The notes under the pieces were generated by a model, which saw nothing but the letters and a program-made list of their open reading frames with translations, did not search any database and was not told the DNA's origin. 35,207 nucleotides of DNA from Candidatus Polarisedimenticolia bacterium. Lineage in GTDB: Bacteria; Acidobacteriota; Polarisedimenticolia; Gp22-AA2; AA152. Positions 15,142 to 23,838 of this stretch are shown here, piece after piece. Positions within the stretch are counted from its first letter, which is position 1. Each line of letters opens with the position of its first letter. A program made the position numbers and the translations under genes. The stretch lies in assembly GCA_036004685.1 (NCBI GenBank), contig DASYRE010000058.1, forward strand, positions 1 through 35,207. Direction: 5' to 3'.

Positions 15142-16380
15142 CTACACCCAGAGCGGCCAGAGCCTCTCCGCCCTCCGTCTCACCTCCGAGAACGGGATGT
15201 CAGCGCGCTTGGCGTGGGCGAAAATGCTGAGGCCAAGGCGCGAGGTGGCGGCGGCGCGGAGCATGTGAAAGCGATTCTCGAAGAGGCTTCTCACGCTCAT
15301 CCACGAGACGGCATCCGCCTCCGGTTTCCACCGTCTGTCGTAAAGACCGGCGGCCTCGAGGAGTTGGGCCGGCGACCCGCCTGCTTCGCCAATGCAGAGG
15401 TCCAGCGCCATCGCGGACTCCATCGCGGCGTTGACTCCCTGCCCAATCGGCGGGAACGCCGCGGCGGCGTCTCCGAGCAACACCGCCTTCCCGCCATGGA
15501 GCCGGGAACAAGTCAGCGTTTGGCCGATGTGGTAACAGGTGCGCTGCGCGAAGGCTGCAATCTTCTCCTCGCTCGTCAGCTCCAGGACGCGCGGAATGCG
15601 CAGGCGGAAAAATCGGCGGGCTTCCTCCGTGGACGAGAAGGCCTGCTTCGCCTTCGTTCCGACCGCGCAGAACCAGCGGGGCGTGTCGGATCCGTGATCT
15701 CCTTTGATGGCCCCCGCGACACAGAATGGTCGAGCGGACAATCCATGGAGATAGTTCTCGTCCATGCGATCCCCGACCCGATCGAGCTCGATCATCGTGC
15801 AGTAATTGGAATAGGACTTGGTCTCCACGGCGAATCCCGGAACTTGCTCGCGCAACGCCTTGCGCACCACCGATCCCGCTCCGTCTCCCCCGACGATGAA
15901 ATCGAATCGCCTCGTCGTCCTGTCCGATGGGGCACCCAAGGTCAGGGCGCCGGTGTGGACGTCCACCGACTCCACGCGGCACTCGAAGTTCAGCGATATC
16001 CATTCCTTGTACTTGTCTTCGACCAGAGCCATCAGGGCACGCAGGATGTCCCCCCGGGAGCCGGTCCAACCGGGCAGGCTCCACTCTTCGGTCCTGCCGC
16101 CCGGGATCTTGAGGCCTTTGAATCGGATCATCCTTTCATCGAAGTAGGCGCAGGCATCGATGTGGCGCAGGGCTTTGAGCCCGTGCCCCGAAATATCGAT
16201 CGTGTAGGAGCGATCGGGGTTGAAACGCGGCGCCCTCTCCGGATGAGCGTCTCGCTCGAAAATCGCGGTCCGAACCCCGCGGCGGGCAAGCGCGATCGCC
16301 GCCACCAGCGCGGCAGGACCGCTACCGACGAGCGCTATCTCCGCCGTCGCTTCCTTGTGGTTTGTGGGAATGACCGGCAA
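15142..16380 (-). CDS. FAD-dependent monooxygenase, kynurenine 3-monooxygenase-like
   Basis: A 412-residue flavoprotein aromatic hydroxylase. The N-terminal dinucleotide motif is GSGPAALVAAIALARRG (19 on, GxGxxA variant) ending at FERD (41-44). The mid-protein motif is GGDGAGSVVRKAL (164-176). The FAD-ribityl GD motif is LLGDAAAAFPPIGQGVNAAM (from 301), matching the kynurenine 3-monooxygenase style GDAAHxxxPFxGQGxN. RSYTIDISGHGLKALRHI resembles the KMO RSxNLALSxRGxxAL region. The start is TTG 16380 with AAGGAGGG about nine bases upstream. The substrate is unknown; no kynurenine-pathway genes are nearby. Its codons look somewhat less GC-rich than those of surrounding genes. Confidence 0.83.
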   Translation of the reverse strand: MPVIPTNHKEATAEIALVGSGPAALVAAIALARRGVRTAIFERDAHPERAPRFNPDRSYTIDISGHGLKALRHIDACAYFDERMIRFKGLKIPGGRTEEWSLPGWTGSRGDILRALMALVEDKYKEWISLNFECRVESVDVHTGALTLGAPSDRTTRRFDFIVGGDGAGSVVRKALREQVPGFAVETKSYSNYCTMIELDRVGDRMDENYLHGLSARPFCVAGAIKGDHGSDTPRWFCAVGTKAKQAFSSTEEARRFFRLRIPRVLELTSEEKIAAFAQRTCYHIGQTLTCSRLHGGKAVLLGDAAAAFPPIGQGVNAAMESAMALDLCIGEAGGSPAQLLEAAGLYDRRWKPEADAVSWMSVRSLFENRFHMLRAAATSRLGLSIFAHAKRADIPFSEVRRRAERLWPLWV

Positions 16381-16659
16381 AACGATCTCCCTCCTTGACG
16401 CCGCCCCTCCACCCCTTTGAGACCCTCATCCTTGATGTGCACTCCGCGGCAGCTCAGCTCCTATCTCCAAATCGGGAGCGAGGGCGAGCATGAATGCTTC
16501 CTCGCAAGCCGGCCACGGGGAGATTTCGAAAACTATATCCTTCCGAAGGCTGCCCCCGCAAGGCGCGGAGAGAAGCCCGACAGGACGGGCCGGTTGTTGG
16601 GGAGAAGGTGCGGATGGTATTCTCCGCCGCCACTCGCGAACCGGCTCGAGGAGATCTCT

Positions 16660-18306
16660 TTGGCGCGCGCCTCACGGAGCGTTTCCTGGATCGGACTGCT
16701 GGCGCTGGCGGCATTGTGCGCGGGGCTGTTCGGCTACCGTCTCGGCGGGACCGGCTTCTGGACCGACGAGTCGATCTACGCCCAGACGGCGCGCGAGATG
16801 GCCGGCACCGGGGATTGGATCACGCCGCGCCTGTGCGGCAGCCCCTATCTGATCAAGCCCCCTCTCTATCACTGGCTCGCGGCGGTGTTCTTTCATTTCC
16901 TGGGAGAGAACGAGCTGGCGGGACGGCTGCCGCAGGTGATCGCCGGGCTCGCGGCGGTCCTGGCGGTCGCGTCGATCGCCGGGCGGGCCTTCGGAAGAGG
17001 CGCGGGGCTCCTGGCAGGCGCCGCCCTGGCCACCTCGCCCGGATTCGCGGTGGGCGCGCGGGTGGCGGGGATGGACGCTCTGCTCACTTCCGGCATCACC
17101 CTCTGCCTCGTCTTCTTCTTTCGCGGCTACCGGGAGCCGGCCCGGCGCGCCGCCTGGTTCCTGGCTTCCGGCTTCGGCGCGGGGATCGCGGCGCTGGCGA
17201 AAGGACCGTCGGGGGCGGCGATTCCGGCGCTGGTGATCCTGGTCTTCCTGATCAGGCAAAGGGAGATCAAGCTGGCGGGCTCGAATGCGGCGCTGCGCGG
17301 CGCCGCCATCTGCCTGGTGACCGCCGCCTTCTGGTACGTTCCGGTCTGGATTCAGAATGGCAGCCGGTTCGCGCGCGTCTTCTGGCTTAAGAACAACCTG
17401 GCGCGGCTGGGCGAGCCGGTGTCCGATCATGGCGGCCCTGTCACCTACTACCTGCCGGTCTTCCTCATCGCCTTCCTGCCGTGGAGCTTTCCGTTCGCGA
17501 TCACCGCGGCGCGAGCCCTGACGCGGCTGGTCCGCCGGGCGCCCGAGGCGGCGCCCGATCCCCTGGCGGAGCTGGCGTGGTCGTGGTTCCTGGCCCCTTT
17601 CGTCTTCTACTCCCTGATCGCGACGAAGCTGCCCGGCTATCTGCTGCCCGTCTTCCCCGCCGCCGCGATCCTGGTGGCGCGCGAGTGGGATCGGTGGCGC
17701 GCGGAGCGCCGGGATCGATGGGGAAAGTCGTTCGCGGTCGCCGCCGCGCTGGGGGCGGCGTCGCTTCCGGGGGTCGCGCTGGCGGTGCCGTTCCTCCTAC
17801 AGCATCGGTACGGCATTCCGCCGGGCCGGATCTGGCTCTATCCGGCGCTGAGCTTCGTCTTCGCGGTCGCGGCCGTCTTCTCGGCCCTCCTGCCGCGGGG
17901 CCGGCTGAGGGCCGCCTGGTGGGTGGCCGCCGCTGGCGCCTTCGTCCTGGGCTTCGTGCGCTTCGCCATCGTGCCCGCGGCGCCTTACGAGTCGATGCGG
18001 GAGATGACACGGCGCCTGTTGACGCTGCGCGACGCCGGCTACCCGGTGGCGCTGGTGGGAGAGCACCTCAAGGGAACGCTTTTCTACACCGACTGCTCGG
18101 TTCCCCATCCAAGGGAGATCAATGACCTGCCGCGGCCTCAGGCGCGAGGCGGGCCGGTCTTTTGCCTGGTGAAGGAGCGCTTCCGGCCCGATCTCGAGGG
18201 CTGGGCCTCCCGCGGCCGCTTCACGCTGCGCACCGTCGTGAGCCGCGGGCCGCTCTCGCTCGTGGAGATCTCCCGGGCATCCCCATCCGCCCCGCCGGAT
18301 TCGTAG
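16660..18306 (+). CDS. ArnT/PMT-like membrane glycosyltransferase
   Basis: A 548-residue polytopic membrane protein of the ArnT/PMT_2 (GT-C) family, which transfers a sugar from a polyprenyl phosphate donor on the outer face of the membrane. The first loop carries FWTDESIYAQTAREM (34-48; Asp36-Glu37 metal/catalytic pair) and GDWITPRLCGSPYLIKPPLY (51-70), the classic ArnT string. Ten or more hydrophobic helices follow, then a soluble C-terminal part from about residue 445. The TTG start at 16660 is chosen because AGGAG lies six bases upstream and the N-terminal helix begins there; the frame further upstream does not look coding. The target could be lipid A, a glycolipid or a protein. Confidence 0.83.
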   Translation: MARASRSVSWIGLLALAALCAGLFGYRLGGTGFWTDESIYAQTAREMAGTGDWITPRLCGSPYLIKPPLYHWLAAVFFHFLGENELAGRLPQVIAGLAAVLAVASIAGRAFGRGAGLLAGAALATSPGFAVGARVAGMDALLTSGITLCLVFFFRGYREPARRAAWFLASGFGAGIAALAKGPSGAAIPALVILVFLIRQREIKLAGSNAALRGAAICLVTAAFWYVPVWIQNGSRFARVFWLKNNLARLGEPVSDHGGPVTYYLPVFLIAFLPWSFPFAITAARALTRLVRRAPEAAPDPLAELAWSWFLAPFVFYSLIATKLPGYLLPVFPAAAILVAREWDRWRAERRDRWGKSFAVAAALGAASLPGVALAVPFLLQHRYGIPPGRIWLYPALSFVFAVAAVFSALLPRGRLRAAWWVAAAGAFVLGFVRFAIVPAAPYESMREMTRRLLTLRDAGYPVALVGEHLKGTLFYTDCSVPHPREINDLPRPQARGGPVFCLVKERFRPDLEGWASRGRFTLRTVVSRGPLSLVEISRASPSAPPDS

Positions 18307-18385
18307 CGCTTGCCGGATGGGCGCGGCGGGAAGAGAATGACAGGCGTGGTGGCATGGGCCGGAACGGCATCGAGGAGGACCGACG

Positions 18386-18913
18386 ATGAACAAGACGATG
18401 GGCCTGCTGTTCGCCGCGCTCGGATACGCGGCCGGCTCCGTGTTCAGCGGCAAAGGGCCGGAGGCAGGCGACCCCGCGCCTTCCTTTACCCTTCCCGGTT
18501 CCGATGGAAAGACCTATTCGCTTGCGGATTATCAAGGGAAGAAGGCCGTGGTGGTCGCCTGGTTTCCGAAAGCGTTCACCGGCGGCTGAACTTCCGAATG
18601 CGCGTCGCTCCGTGCGAGCGGCGGCAAGATCCGAGAGTTCGACGTCGCCTATTTCGCCGCGAGCACCGACGATCCCGAGACCAATCGGAGGTTCGCGGAA
18701 TCGCTTCGTCTCGATTATCCCATCCTGAGCGACCCCGAGAAGAGCACGGCGCGCGCCTATGGCGCGCTGCGCGGAAGCGTCGCCGCGCGCTGGACCTTTT
18801 ACATCGGCGCGGACGGCAAAGTCCTCTACGTCGACCGCGAAGTGAAGGCGGCACAGGCGGGGGACGACGTGGCGCGGCGGCTGGCGGAGCTGGGGATCGC
18901 CCGGGCGCGCTGA
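18386..18913 (+). CDS. Peroxiredoxin (AhpC/TSA) with in-frame TGA, probable selenoprotein
   Basis: A 175-residue peroxiredoxin if TGA 18587-18589 is read as selenocysteine 68. Before it comes an N-terminal hydrophobic segment ([16 protein letters not shown]), then [20 protein letters not shown] and WFPKAFTGG. The TGA falls exactly where the family has its peroxidatic Cys (FTGG-U-TSEC), and Cys72 follows as a possible resolving residue. After the TGA the same frame continues for 107 family-like residues ([49 protein letters not shown]) to TGA 18911-18913. There is no frameshift and no other defect. GGAGG lies eight bases before the ATG. A hairpin fitting bacterial SECIS rules follows the TGA. 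It would reduce peroxides, perhaps at the membrane or in the periplasm. A nonsense pseudogene is the alternative. Confidence 0.85.
18590..18623 (+). promoter_or_regulatory. Candidate bacterial SECIS element
   Basis: Directly after TGA 18587-18589, CGTCGCTC (18603-18610) pairs with GAGCGGCG (18616-18623) as an 8-bp stem (one G-U pair), closing a 5-base loop CGTGC. The loop begins 21 bases after the UGA and has G as its second base, followed by U. Both agree with the known bacterial pattern: loop 16-37 bases downstream, with a G among the first two loop bases, recognised by SelB. The hairpin is inside the coding frame, as in bacteria generally. Confidence 0.7.
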
Positions 18914-18941
18914 CGAGAAACGAAAGGACAATCGGCGGGGA

Positions 18942-21017
18942 TCAGGATCGGAAGAACCCGCCCAAACGCAGCGCCGATTTCTTCCTGGGCGCGGGCACCG
19001 TCACGGGCTCCGGAGGATCGCCCTTCTCCAGGGCGGCTGCCGGCGCCGCGGGATCGGGAGCCGCGGCGGCGGGTTGGACTGAGGATCCGGACGCCTCCGG
19101 CGGATCGGCCGCCACGAGCCGCCTCGCGGCTGTGACTTTTTCGAGAATCGCCCGCGCCTGCCGAACGAGCGCCGCCGTGTCGATTCCCGCCTCTTCCTGC
19201 TGCTCGCGTCGCGACCCGTGATAGATCCAGCGATCCGGAAGCCCCAGGCGAACCACGCCCTGGGTCGGCAGCCCCATTTCGTGGCACGCCTCCAGGACGC
19301 AGCTTCCGAACCCCCCCGCGACGTGATGGTCCTCCACCGTGAGGATCGGGATGCCGCTCTCGACGAGAGCGCGGAGCCGTTCGCGATCGACCGGCTTGGC
19401 GAACCGCGCGTCATAGACGGCGATCGAATGTCCCAGCTTCTCCAGCTCGGAGCGCGCCGCCAGCGCGGTGTTCGCCGGAAAGCCGTAGGCGAAGACGGCG
19501 AGGTCGCTCCCCTCGGCCAGAAGGTGGGCCTTCCCCAGCTCGAACGGCGGCACGGGGCCGGCGGCGGGCTCCGGGACCTTCTCCCGGGGGTAACGCACCG
19601 CCGAGGGGCCGGCGTCGTAGAGGCGCATGAACTCCAGCGCCGCCCGCAGGGTCGGCTCGTCGCGCGCCGCCAGAAGGACCATCCCCGGCAGGCCCCTCAG
19701 GAAGGCGACGTCGAGGAAGCCGTGGTGGACGGCGCCGTCCCCGCCGACGAGGCCGGCGCGGTCGAGACAGAAGCGCACCGGCAGCCCCTGCAGCGCCACC
19801 TCCTGGAAGACCTGGTCGAAGGCGCGCTGGAGGAAGGTCGAATAGATCGCGGCGAACGGGCGCAGGCCCGTCTTCGCCATCCCGGCGCACATGTCGACGG
19901 CGTGCGATTCGGCGATCCCGACGTCGAACGTCCGCGCGGGGAACCGCGGCATCACCTTGGCGAGGCCGGTGCCGTCGGCCATCCCCGCCGTGACGGCGAT
20001 GACGCCCGGATCGCGCTCCATCAGATCGATCATCGCGTCGCCGAACGCGGCGGTGAAGGAGCGCCCGTCCTTGTGGATCTCGGCGCGGCAGCCGGTGACC
20101 TGGAAGGGCGAAGGGGAATGGAAGGTCACGGGATCGTCGGAGGAGAAGTCGAAACCCTTCCCCTTGATCGTCTTCACGTGCAGCAGCACGGGGCGCTCGA
20201 TCTCGCGGACCTCGCGAAGCACCTCGACGAGCGGTCCCAGCTCGTGCCCGTCCATCGGCCCGATGCAGAGCATGCCGAAGTGATCGAAAAGGTGCGTGTG
20301 CTCCAGCGCCGCCTTCGTGACCTCACCCAGGCGGTGGTAGATCTCTTCGAGCTTCTGCGCGACCGGAACGTGCTTGAGGACTTCGCGGGCCCGATCCTTG
20401 AGATCGGTGAAGCGGGGGTTGACGCGAATCCGGTCGAAATAGCCCGCCAGCGCCCCTTGCGGCTTGCCGATCGACATGCCGTTGTCGTTCAGGACGACCA
20501 GAAACTGCCGCCTGAGCGTGCCGGCGTTGTTGAGCCCCTCCATGGAGACCCCGTTGACGATGGCGGCGTCGCCGACGAGGACCACGACCTTGCGGTGCGC
20601 TTCGCCGCGGTGCAGGTCGCCCCGGGCCATGCCGATGCCCGTCGAGACGCCCGTGCCGGCGTGGCCCACGCTGAAGAGATCGTAGGGACTCTCCAGCGGC
20701 TCGGGAAAGCCCGACATCCCTCCCTTCTGGCGGAGCCGGCCGAGGAGAGGAAGCCGGCCGGTGAGCAGCTTGTGGGTGTAACACTGGTGCCCGACGTCGA
20801 AGAGGAGGCGGTCGGTCCCGAAGTCGAAGACGTAATGCAGCGCGAGGGTCAGCTCGACGACCCCCAGGTTCGGCGCGAGGTGCCCGCCGCCGCGGGCGAC
20901 CTGCTCGCAGATCGCCTGGCGGATCTCGCGCGCCAACTCCTCCAGCTCCGGAAGCGTCAGCCCCTTCAGCCGCGCGGGGGTCAATCCCTCGTCGAGAAAC
21001 CGGTTCTCTTTCATCAT
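18942..21017 (-). CDS. dxs: 1-deoxy-D-xylulose-5-phosphate synthase
   Basis: A 691-residue thiamine-diphosphate transketolase-like enzyme that joins pyruvate and glyceraldehyde 3-phosphate, the first step of the MEP isoprenoid pathway. HLAPNLGVVELTLALHYVFDF, DVGHQCYTHKLLTGR and HAGTGVSTGIGMARG are DXS marks. The cofactor site reads VGDAAIVNGVSMEGLNNAG and then LNDNGMSIGKP; YSTFLQRAFDQV, DRAGLVGGDGAVHHG and EDHHVAGGFGS complete domains II and III. About 60 Pro/Ala-rich residues after the conserved end (AADPPEASGSS onward) are beyond usual DXS length. It closes the hopanoid operon, so precursor supply is tied to hopanoid synthesis. ATG 21017 overlaps the squalene synthase stop; ATG 21014 is better spaced from GGGAGG. 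Confidence 0.95.
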   Translation of the reverse strand: MMKENRFLDEGLTPARLKGLTLPELEELAREIRQAICEQVARGGGHLAPNLGVVELTLALHYVFDFGTDRLLFDVGHQCYTHKLLTGRLPLLGRLRQKGGMSGFPEPLESPYDLFSVGHAGTGVSTGIGMARGDLHRGEAHRKVVVLVGDAAIVNGVSMEGLNNAGTLRRQFLVVLNDNGMSIGKPQGALAGYFDRIRVNPRFTDLKDRAREVLKHVPVAQKLEEIYHRLGEVTKAALEHTHLFDHFGMLCIGPMDGHELGPLVEVLREVREIERPVLLHVKTIKGKGFDFSSDDPVTFHSPSPFQVTGCRAEIHKDGRSFTAAFGDAMIDLMERDPGVIAVTAGMADGTGLAKVMPRFPARTFDVGIAESHAVDMCAGMAKTGLRPFAAIYSTFLQRAFDQVFQEVALQGLPVRFCLDRAGLVGGDGAVHHGFLDVAFLRGLPGMVLLAARDEPTLRAALEFMRLYDAGPSAVRYPREKVPEPAAGPVPPFELGKAHLLAEGSDLAVFAYGFPANTALAARSELEKLGHSIAVYDARFAKPVDRERLRALVESGIPILTVEDHHVAGGFGSCVLEACHEMGLPTQGVVRLGLPDRWIYHGSRREQQEEAGIDTAALVRQARAILEKVTAARRLVAADPPEASGSSVQPAAAAPDPAAPAAALEKGDPPEPVTVPAPRKKSALRLGGFFRS

Positions 21018-21991
21018 CCCCCTCCCGGACGGCGCGGGGATCCGCCCGCCGTTTCGAGCAGCTTCCCGACCGTTTTCCGATCCACCGCCTCATGGAGCGC
21101 GGCGACGATCTCCGACACTTCGGCGCGCGTGATCTTGGCGCCCGGGCCGTCCCGCTCCACGCGGCCGAGCGAGGAGAAGGCGAGAAGCGCCGGCAGCGCC
21201 GTGAAAGCGACGATTCCCGAATCGGCCCCGAAGCGCTCGAGGCGGGCGCAATAGTCCGACGCGACGGCGAGATCCCGGCGGGCCAGGGCGAACACGTCCG
21301 CCGGATCGACCTCCTCGGGGAGGTAGCACCGACCTTCGCGCGCGTCGGCGGCGCGGTCCTTCAGGATGTTGACGAGCTGGAGCGCCTCGCCGAAGAGAGG
21401 CGCCTCGTCGCGCATCACCGAGGCGATCGGCCCGAGCGCCGGATCGAGCAGGAACAGCTCCGTGAGCATCTCTCCCACGATGCCGGCGACGGCGTAGCAG
21501 TAGGCCCGCAGGTCGCCCAAGTCCTTCAGGCGCAGGACGCCGTCGCGCTCCCGCTCGACGAACGACGCCATGGCGCGGCAGGTCTTCGCCGTGTGGCTCG
21601 AAACGAGGCGCCAGGCCTCCGGAGCGAGCGATTCCGCGGCGCGCATCACGGACGGGAATTCACCCAGGAGCTCGCGGTACCCCGGATGATCGAGCGGCGG
21701 GTCCTCGGCCCACTTCCGCCACGGTGCCGCGATCGACCCGGAGGGGGCCTCGAGAAAGCGCCGGAGCGCTTCCAGCTCCTGGAGCTTGCCGTCGCGCGGC
21801 CAGCGCGTCGAATCCTCGATGCTGTCGGCGACCCGGAAAAGAAGGTAGGCGATCGTCACCTCGCGGCGGGTCGGCTCGCGCAGCAGGGGGATCGTCAGGG
21901 CGAAGGTGCGGCTGCTCGCCTGGAGGAGGCGGTCGAGCAGCGTTTCGGTCGCCACGCGCGGCGCGCCACCGCCGCGGTGCGGCGCGGGCAT
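21014..21991 (-). CDS. Squalene/phytoene synthase family protein (squalene synthase)
   Basis: A 325-residue head-to-head prenyl synthase. Two Asp-rich Mg-diphosphate motifs are visible: ADSIED (55-60) and NILKDRAADAREGRCYLP (208-225). SSRTFALTIPLL at the start and YCYAVAGIVGEMLTELF (164-180) are typical of squalene synthases that convert two farnesyl diphosphates to squalene. No HpnC or HpnE homologue is present beside it, so it probably does the whole conversion like eukaryotic-type SQS rather than acting as HpnD of the three-enzyme route. Start ATG 21991 has GGAG four bases upstream. It is 59 bases after hpnG and coupled to dxs by a 4-base overlap. Confidence 0.87.
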   Translation of the reverse strand: MPAPHRGGGAPRVATETLLDRLLQASSRTFALTIPLLREPTRREVTIAYLLFRVADSIEDSTRWPRDGKLQELEALRRFLEAPSGSIAAPWRKWAEDPPLDHPGYRELLGEFPSVMRAAESLAPEAWRLVSSHTAKTCRAMASFVERERDGVLRLKDLGDLRAYCYAVAGIVGEMLTELFLLDPALGPIASVMRDEAPLFGEALQLVNILKDRAADAREGRCYLPEEVDPADVFALARRDLAVASDYCARLERFGADSGIVAFTALPALLAFSSLGRVERDGPGAKITRAEVSEIVAALHEAVDRKTVGKLLETAGGSPRRPGGG

Positions 21992-22050
21992 CGGCTCCGG
22001 GGGCAGCCGGCGGTCTCCCGCGCCGGGGACGATCCCGCGTCCGGCGCGGC

Positions 22051-22836
22051 TCAAGAGGCGTCCCCGGCGAGGAACGCGCCGGCGGCGCGGGCCAGGCTCT
22101 CGGAGCAGAGGGCGACGCGGGTTCGAAGATGCCAAAGCGAGGGGACGAGCCAGGGGCGCGCCAGCGCGGCGAGCGCCACGCGCCGGCCGTCGACCGAGCC
22201 TTCGGAGTCGCGCAGGGCGTTGAAATCGAGCGGCAGGGACTCTTCCGCCGGATCGGAGATCGCCCGCAAGGCGACGTAGGGAAGGCCGCGCTCCGCGGCG
22301 GCGCGCGCGAAGGCCGCCGTCTCGAGGTCCGTGGCGGCGGCTTCGGTCCCCCAGGGGAGGCGCGCGTAGGCCTCCGACTTTTCCCGGGCGGCGCAGAGGA
22401 TCGAGCGCGTGCAGACGAAAATCGCGGGAGTGGCGCCCGTTCGACGCAGGAGCCGGCGGGTGTGCAAAGGGTCCGGCGGGGGGACCCCTCCCGTCTCGTC
22501 GATCACTTCGCGGGCCGCGACGATCTTCCCGGCCTCGAGATGAGGCGAAAGCCCCCCCGCCACCCCGAGAATCACCAGGCATTGCGCCTCGAAACGATCC
22601 AGCACGTCGCGGGCCCCGCTCTCCGCGCGCCGGGCCCCGTCTCCCGTGCTCGCCAGAACCGCCGGGATTCCGCCGAGACTCCCTTCCTCCGCCTGGATGC
22701 TGCCGTCTTTCCAGCGCCGTTCGGCCCTCAAGGCCGGCCGCAAGGCGCGGATCTCGCGCTCCAGGGCCGCCACGATCGCCACCTTCGTGAAGATCGCGGC
22801 CTCCGCCGCCGCCGGCGCGACAAGCCCCCGATTCAC
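22051..22836 (-). CDS. hpnG: Hopanoid-associated phosphorylase-like nucleosidase HpnG
   Basis: A 261-residue member of the MTA/SAH nucleosidase-purine phosphorylase superfamily. IVAALEREIRAL at the N-terminus, VILGVAGGLSPHLEAGKIVAA in the middle and TDLETAAFARAAAERGLPYVALRAISDPAEE near the end are superfamily signatures; the ETAA/SD pair marks the ribose and base site. In hopanoid bacteria HpnG removes adenine from adenosylhopane to give ribosylhopane. The GTG start (22836) overlaps the hpnA stop as GTGA, and its position after hpnH and hpnA supports the assignment. Confidence 0.85.
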   Translation of the reverse strand: MNRGLVAPAAAEAAIFTKVAIVAALEREIRALRPALRAERRWKDGSIQAEEGSLGGIPAVLASTGDGARRAESGARDVLDRFEAQCLVILGVAGGLSPHLEAGKIVAAREVIDETGGVPPPDPLHTRRLLRRTGATPAIFVCTRSILCAAREKSEAYARLPWGTEAAATDLETAAFARAAAERGLPYVALRAISDPAEESLPLDFNALRDSEGSVDGRRVALAALARPWLVPSLWHLRTRVALCSESLARAAGAFLAGDAS

Positions 22837-23831
22837 GCGGCGCGCCCCGTGACGTAACCGCTGTCGCGGAACCAGGCGACCGCGCGGCCGAGCGCCTCCT
22901 CCACCGGCGTCTGCGGGAGGCCCAGCTCGCGCACCGCCTTGCCGGAGTCGAAGAACATCATCTTCCGGGCGAGCCGCACCGCGTCGAGCTCGTAACGCGG
23001 CCTGCCGCCGCGGAGGCGGGCGAATCCAGTGTCCATCGCGGCGACGGCGAGGGGAAGCCAGTGGGGAACCCGGATCCGCGGCGCGGGCCGGCCGGCGATC
23101 GGCGCCAGCGCCTCCAGGATCTCCTTGAGCGACATGTTGCGGTGCCCCAGGATGTACTTCTCCCCGGGGCGCCCCCGCTCCATCGCCAGGATGTGGCCCG
23201 CCGCCACGTCGCGGACGTCGACCAGGTTCAGTCCCGTCTCGACGTAGGCCGGGATGCGGCCCTTCAGGAAGTCGAGGATCATCTTGCCGGTGGCCGTCGG
23301 CTTGATGTCCCTCTCACCCACCGGCGCAGAAGGGTTGACGATGACGACCGGCAGCCCGCGGATAGCCCATTCCTCCGCGACGCGCTCCGCCAGAAATTTG
23401 CTGCGCTTGTAGTGCCCCACCATCTGGCCGAGGCGCCCCGCGGTCCTCTCGTCGGCCGGCTCCCCGGCGGGGTGGAGGCCGAGGGCTCCCACGGTGCTGG
23501 TGTAGACGACGCGCTGCGCGCCGGACTCGGCGGCGGCGCGCAGGACGTTCCGCGTCCCCTCGACGTTGGCGCGGTACATGGCGGCGGGGTCTTCCACGTA
23601 GAGCCGGTAATCGGCCGCGCAGTGATAGACCGCCTCGGCCCCTTCCACCGCCCGGCGAATCGCTTCGAAATCGGTGAGGTCTCCGACGACGACTTCCACG
23701 CTCGCACCTTCGAGCAGGCGGCGGCTGGCGGGACGCGCGAGGCAGCGCACCTGGTCTCCCCGGGCGAGGAGCGCCTCCAGCAGGTGCCATCCCACGAATC
23801 CGGTCGCCCCGGTGAGGAAGACCCGCATCAT
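22833..23831 (-). CDS. hpnA: Hopanoid-associated sugar epimerase HpnA
   Basis: A 332-residue extended short-chain dehydrogenase of the NAD-dependent epimerase type. The nucleotide loop is TGATGFVG (7-14), followed by GDLTD (50-54), YHCAADYRLY, TSTVGALG and the catalytic Tyr141/Lys145 (YKRSK). INPSAP appears here as VNPSAPVGERDIKPTATG, a string strongly associated with HpnA. Its exact chemistry is not settled; it is a constant member of hopanoid clusters and thought to act in head-group sugar synthesis. It follows hpnH by 7 bases and overlaps hpnG. ATG 23831 and ATG 23828 are both possible starts. Confidence 0.88.
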   Translation of the reverse strand: MMRVFLTGATGFVGWHLLEALLARGDQVRCLARPASRRLLEGASVEVVVGDLTDFEAIRRAVEGAEAVYHCAADYRLYVEDPAAMYRANVEGTRNVLRAAAESGAQRVVYTSTVGALGLHPAGEPADERTAGRLGQMVGHYKRSKFLAERVAEEWAIRGLPVVIVNPSAPVGERDIKPTATGKMILDFLKGRIPAYVETGLNLVDVRDVAAGHILAMERGRPGEKYILGHRNMSLKEILEALAPIAGRPAPRIRVPHWLPLAVAAMDTGFARLRGGRPRYELDAVRLARKMMFFDSGKAVRELGLPQTPVEEALGRAVAWFRDSGYVTGRAA

Positions 23832-23838
23832 CTCGTCC

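Noticed and set aside
16381-16659. Possible short genes in the gap between the monooxygenase and the ArnT-like gene
   Set aside because: The open frames there lack ribosome sites and family-like sequence; only a divergent promoter region is expected.
18386-18589. Reading the peroxiredoxin as a broken gene with a premature stop
   Set aside because: The only defect is a TGA at the catalytic Cys position, the downstream frame is intact, and a SECIS-like hairpin follows.
19218-21254. 678-codon plus-strand frame opposite dxs
   Set aside because: Antisense shadow rich in Arg/His/Asp/Gly with no domain; dxs on the other strand is certain.
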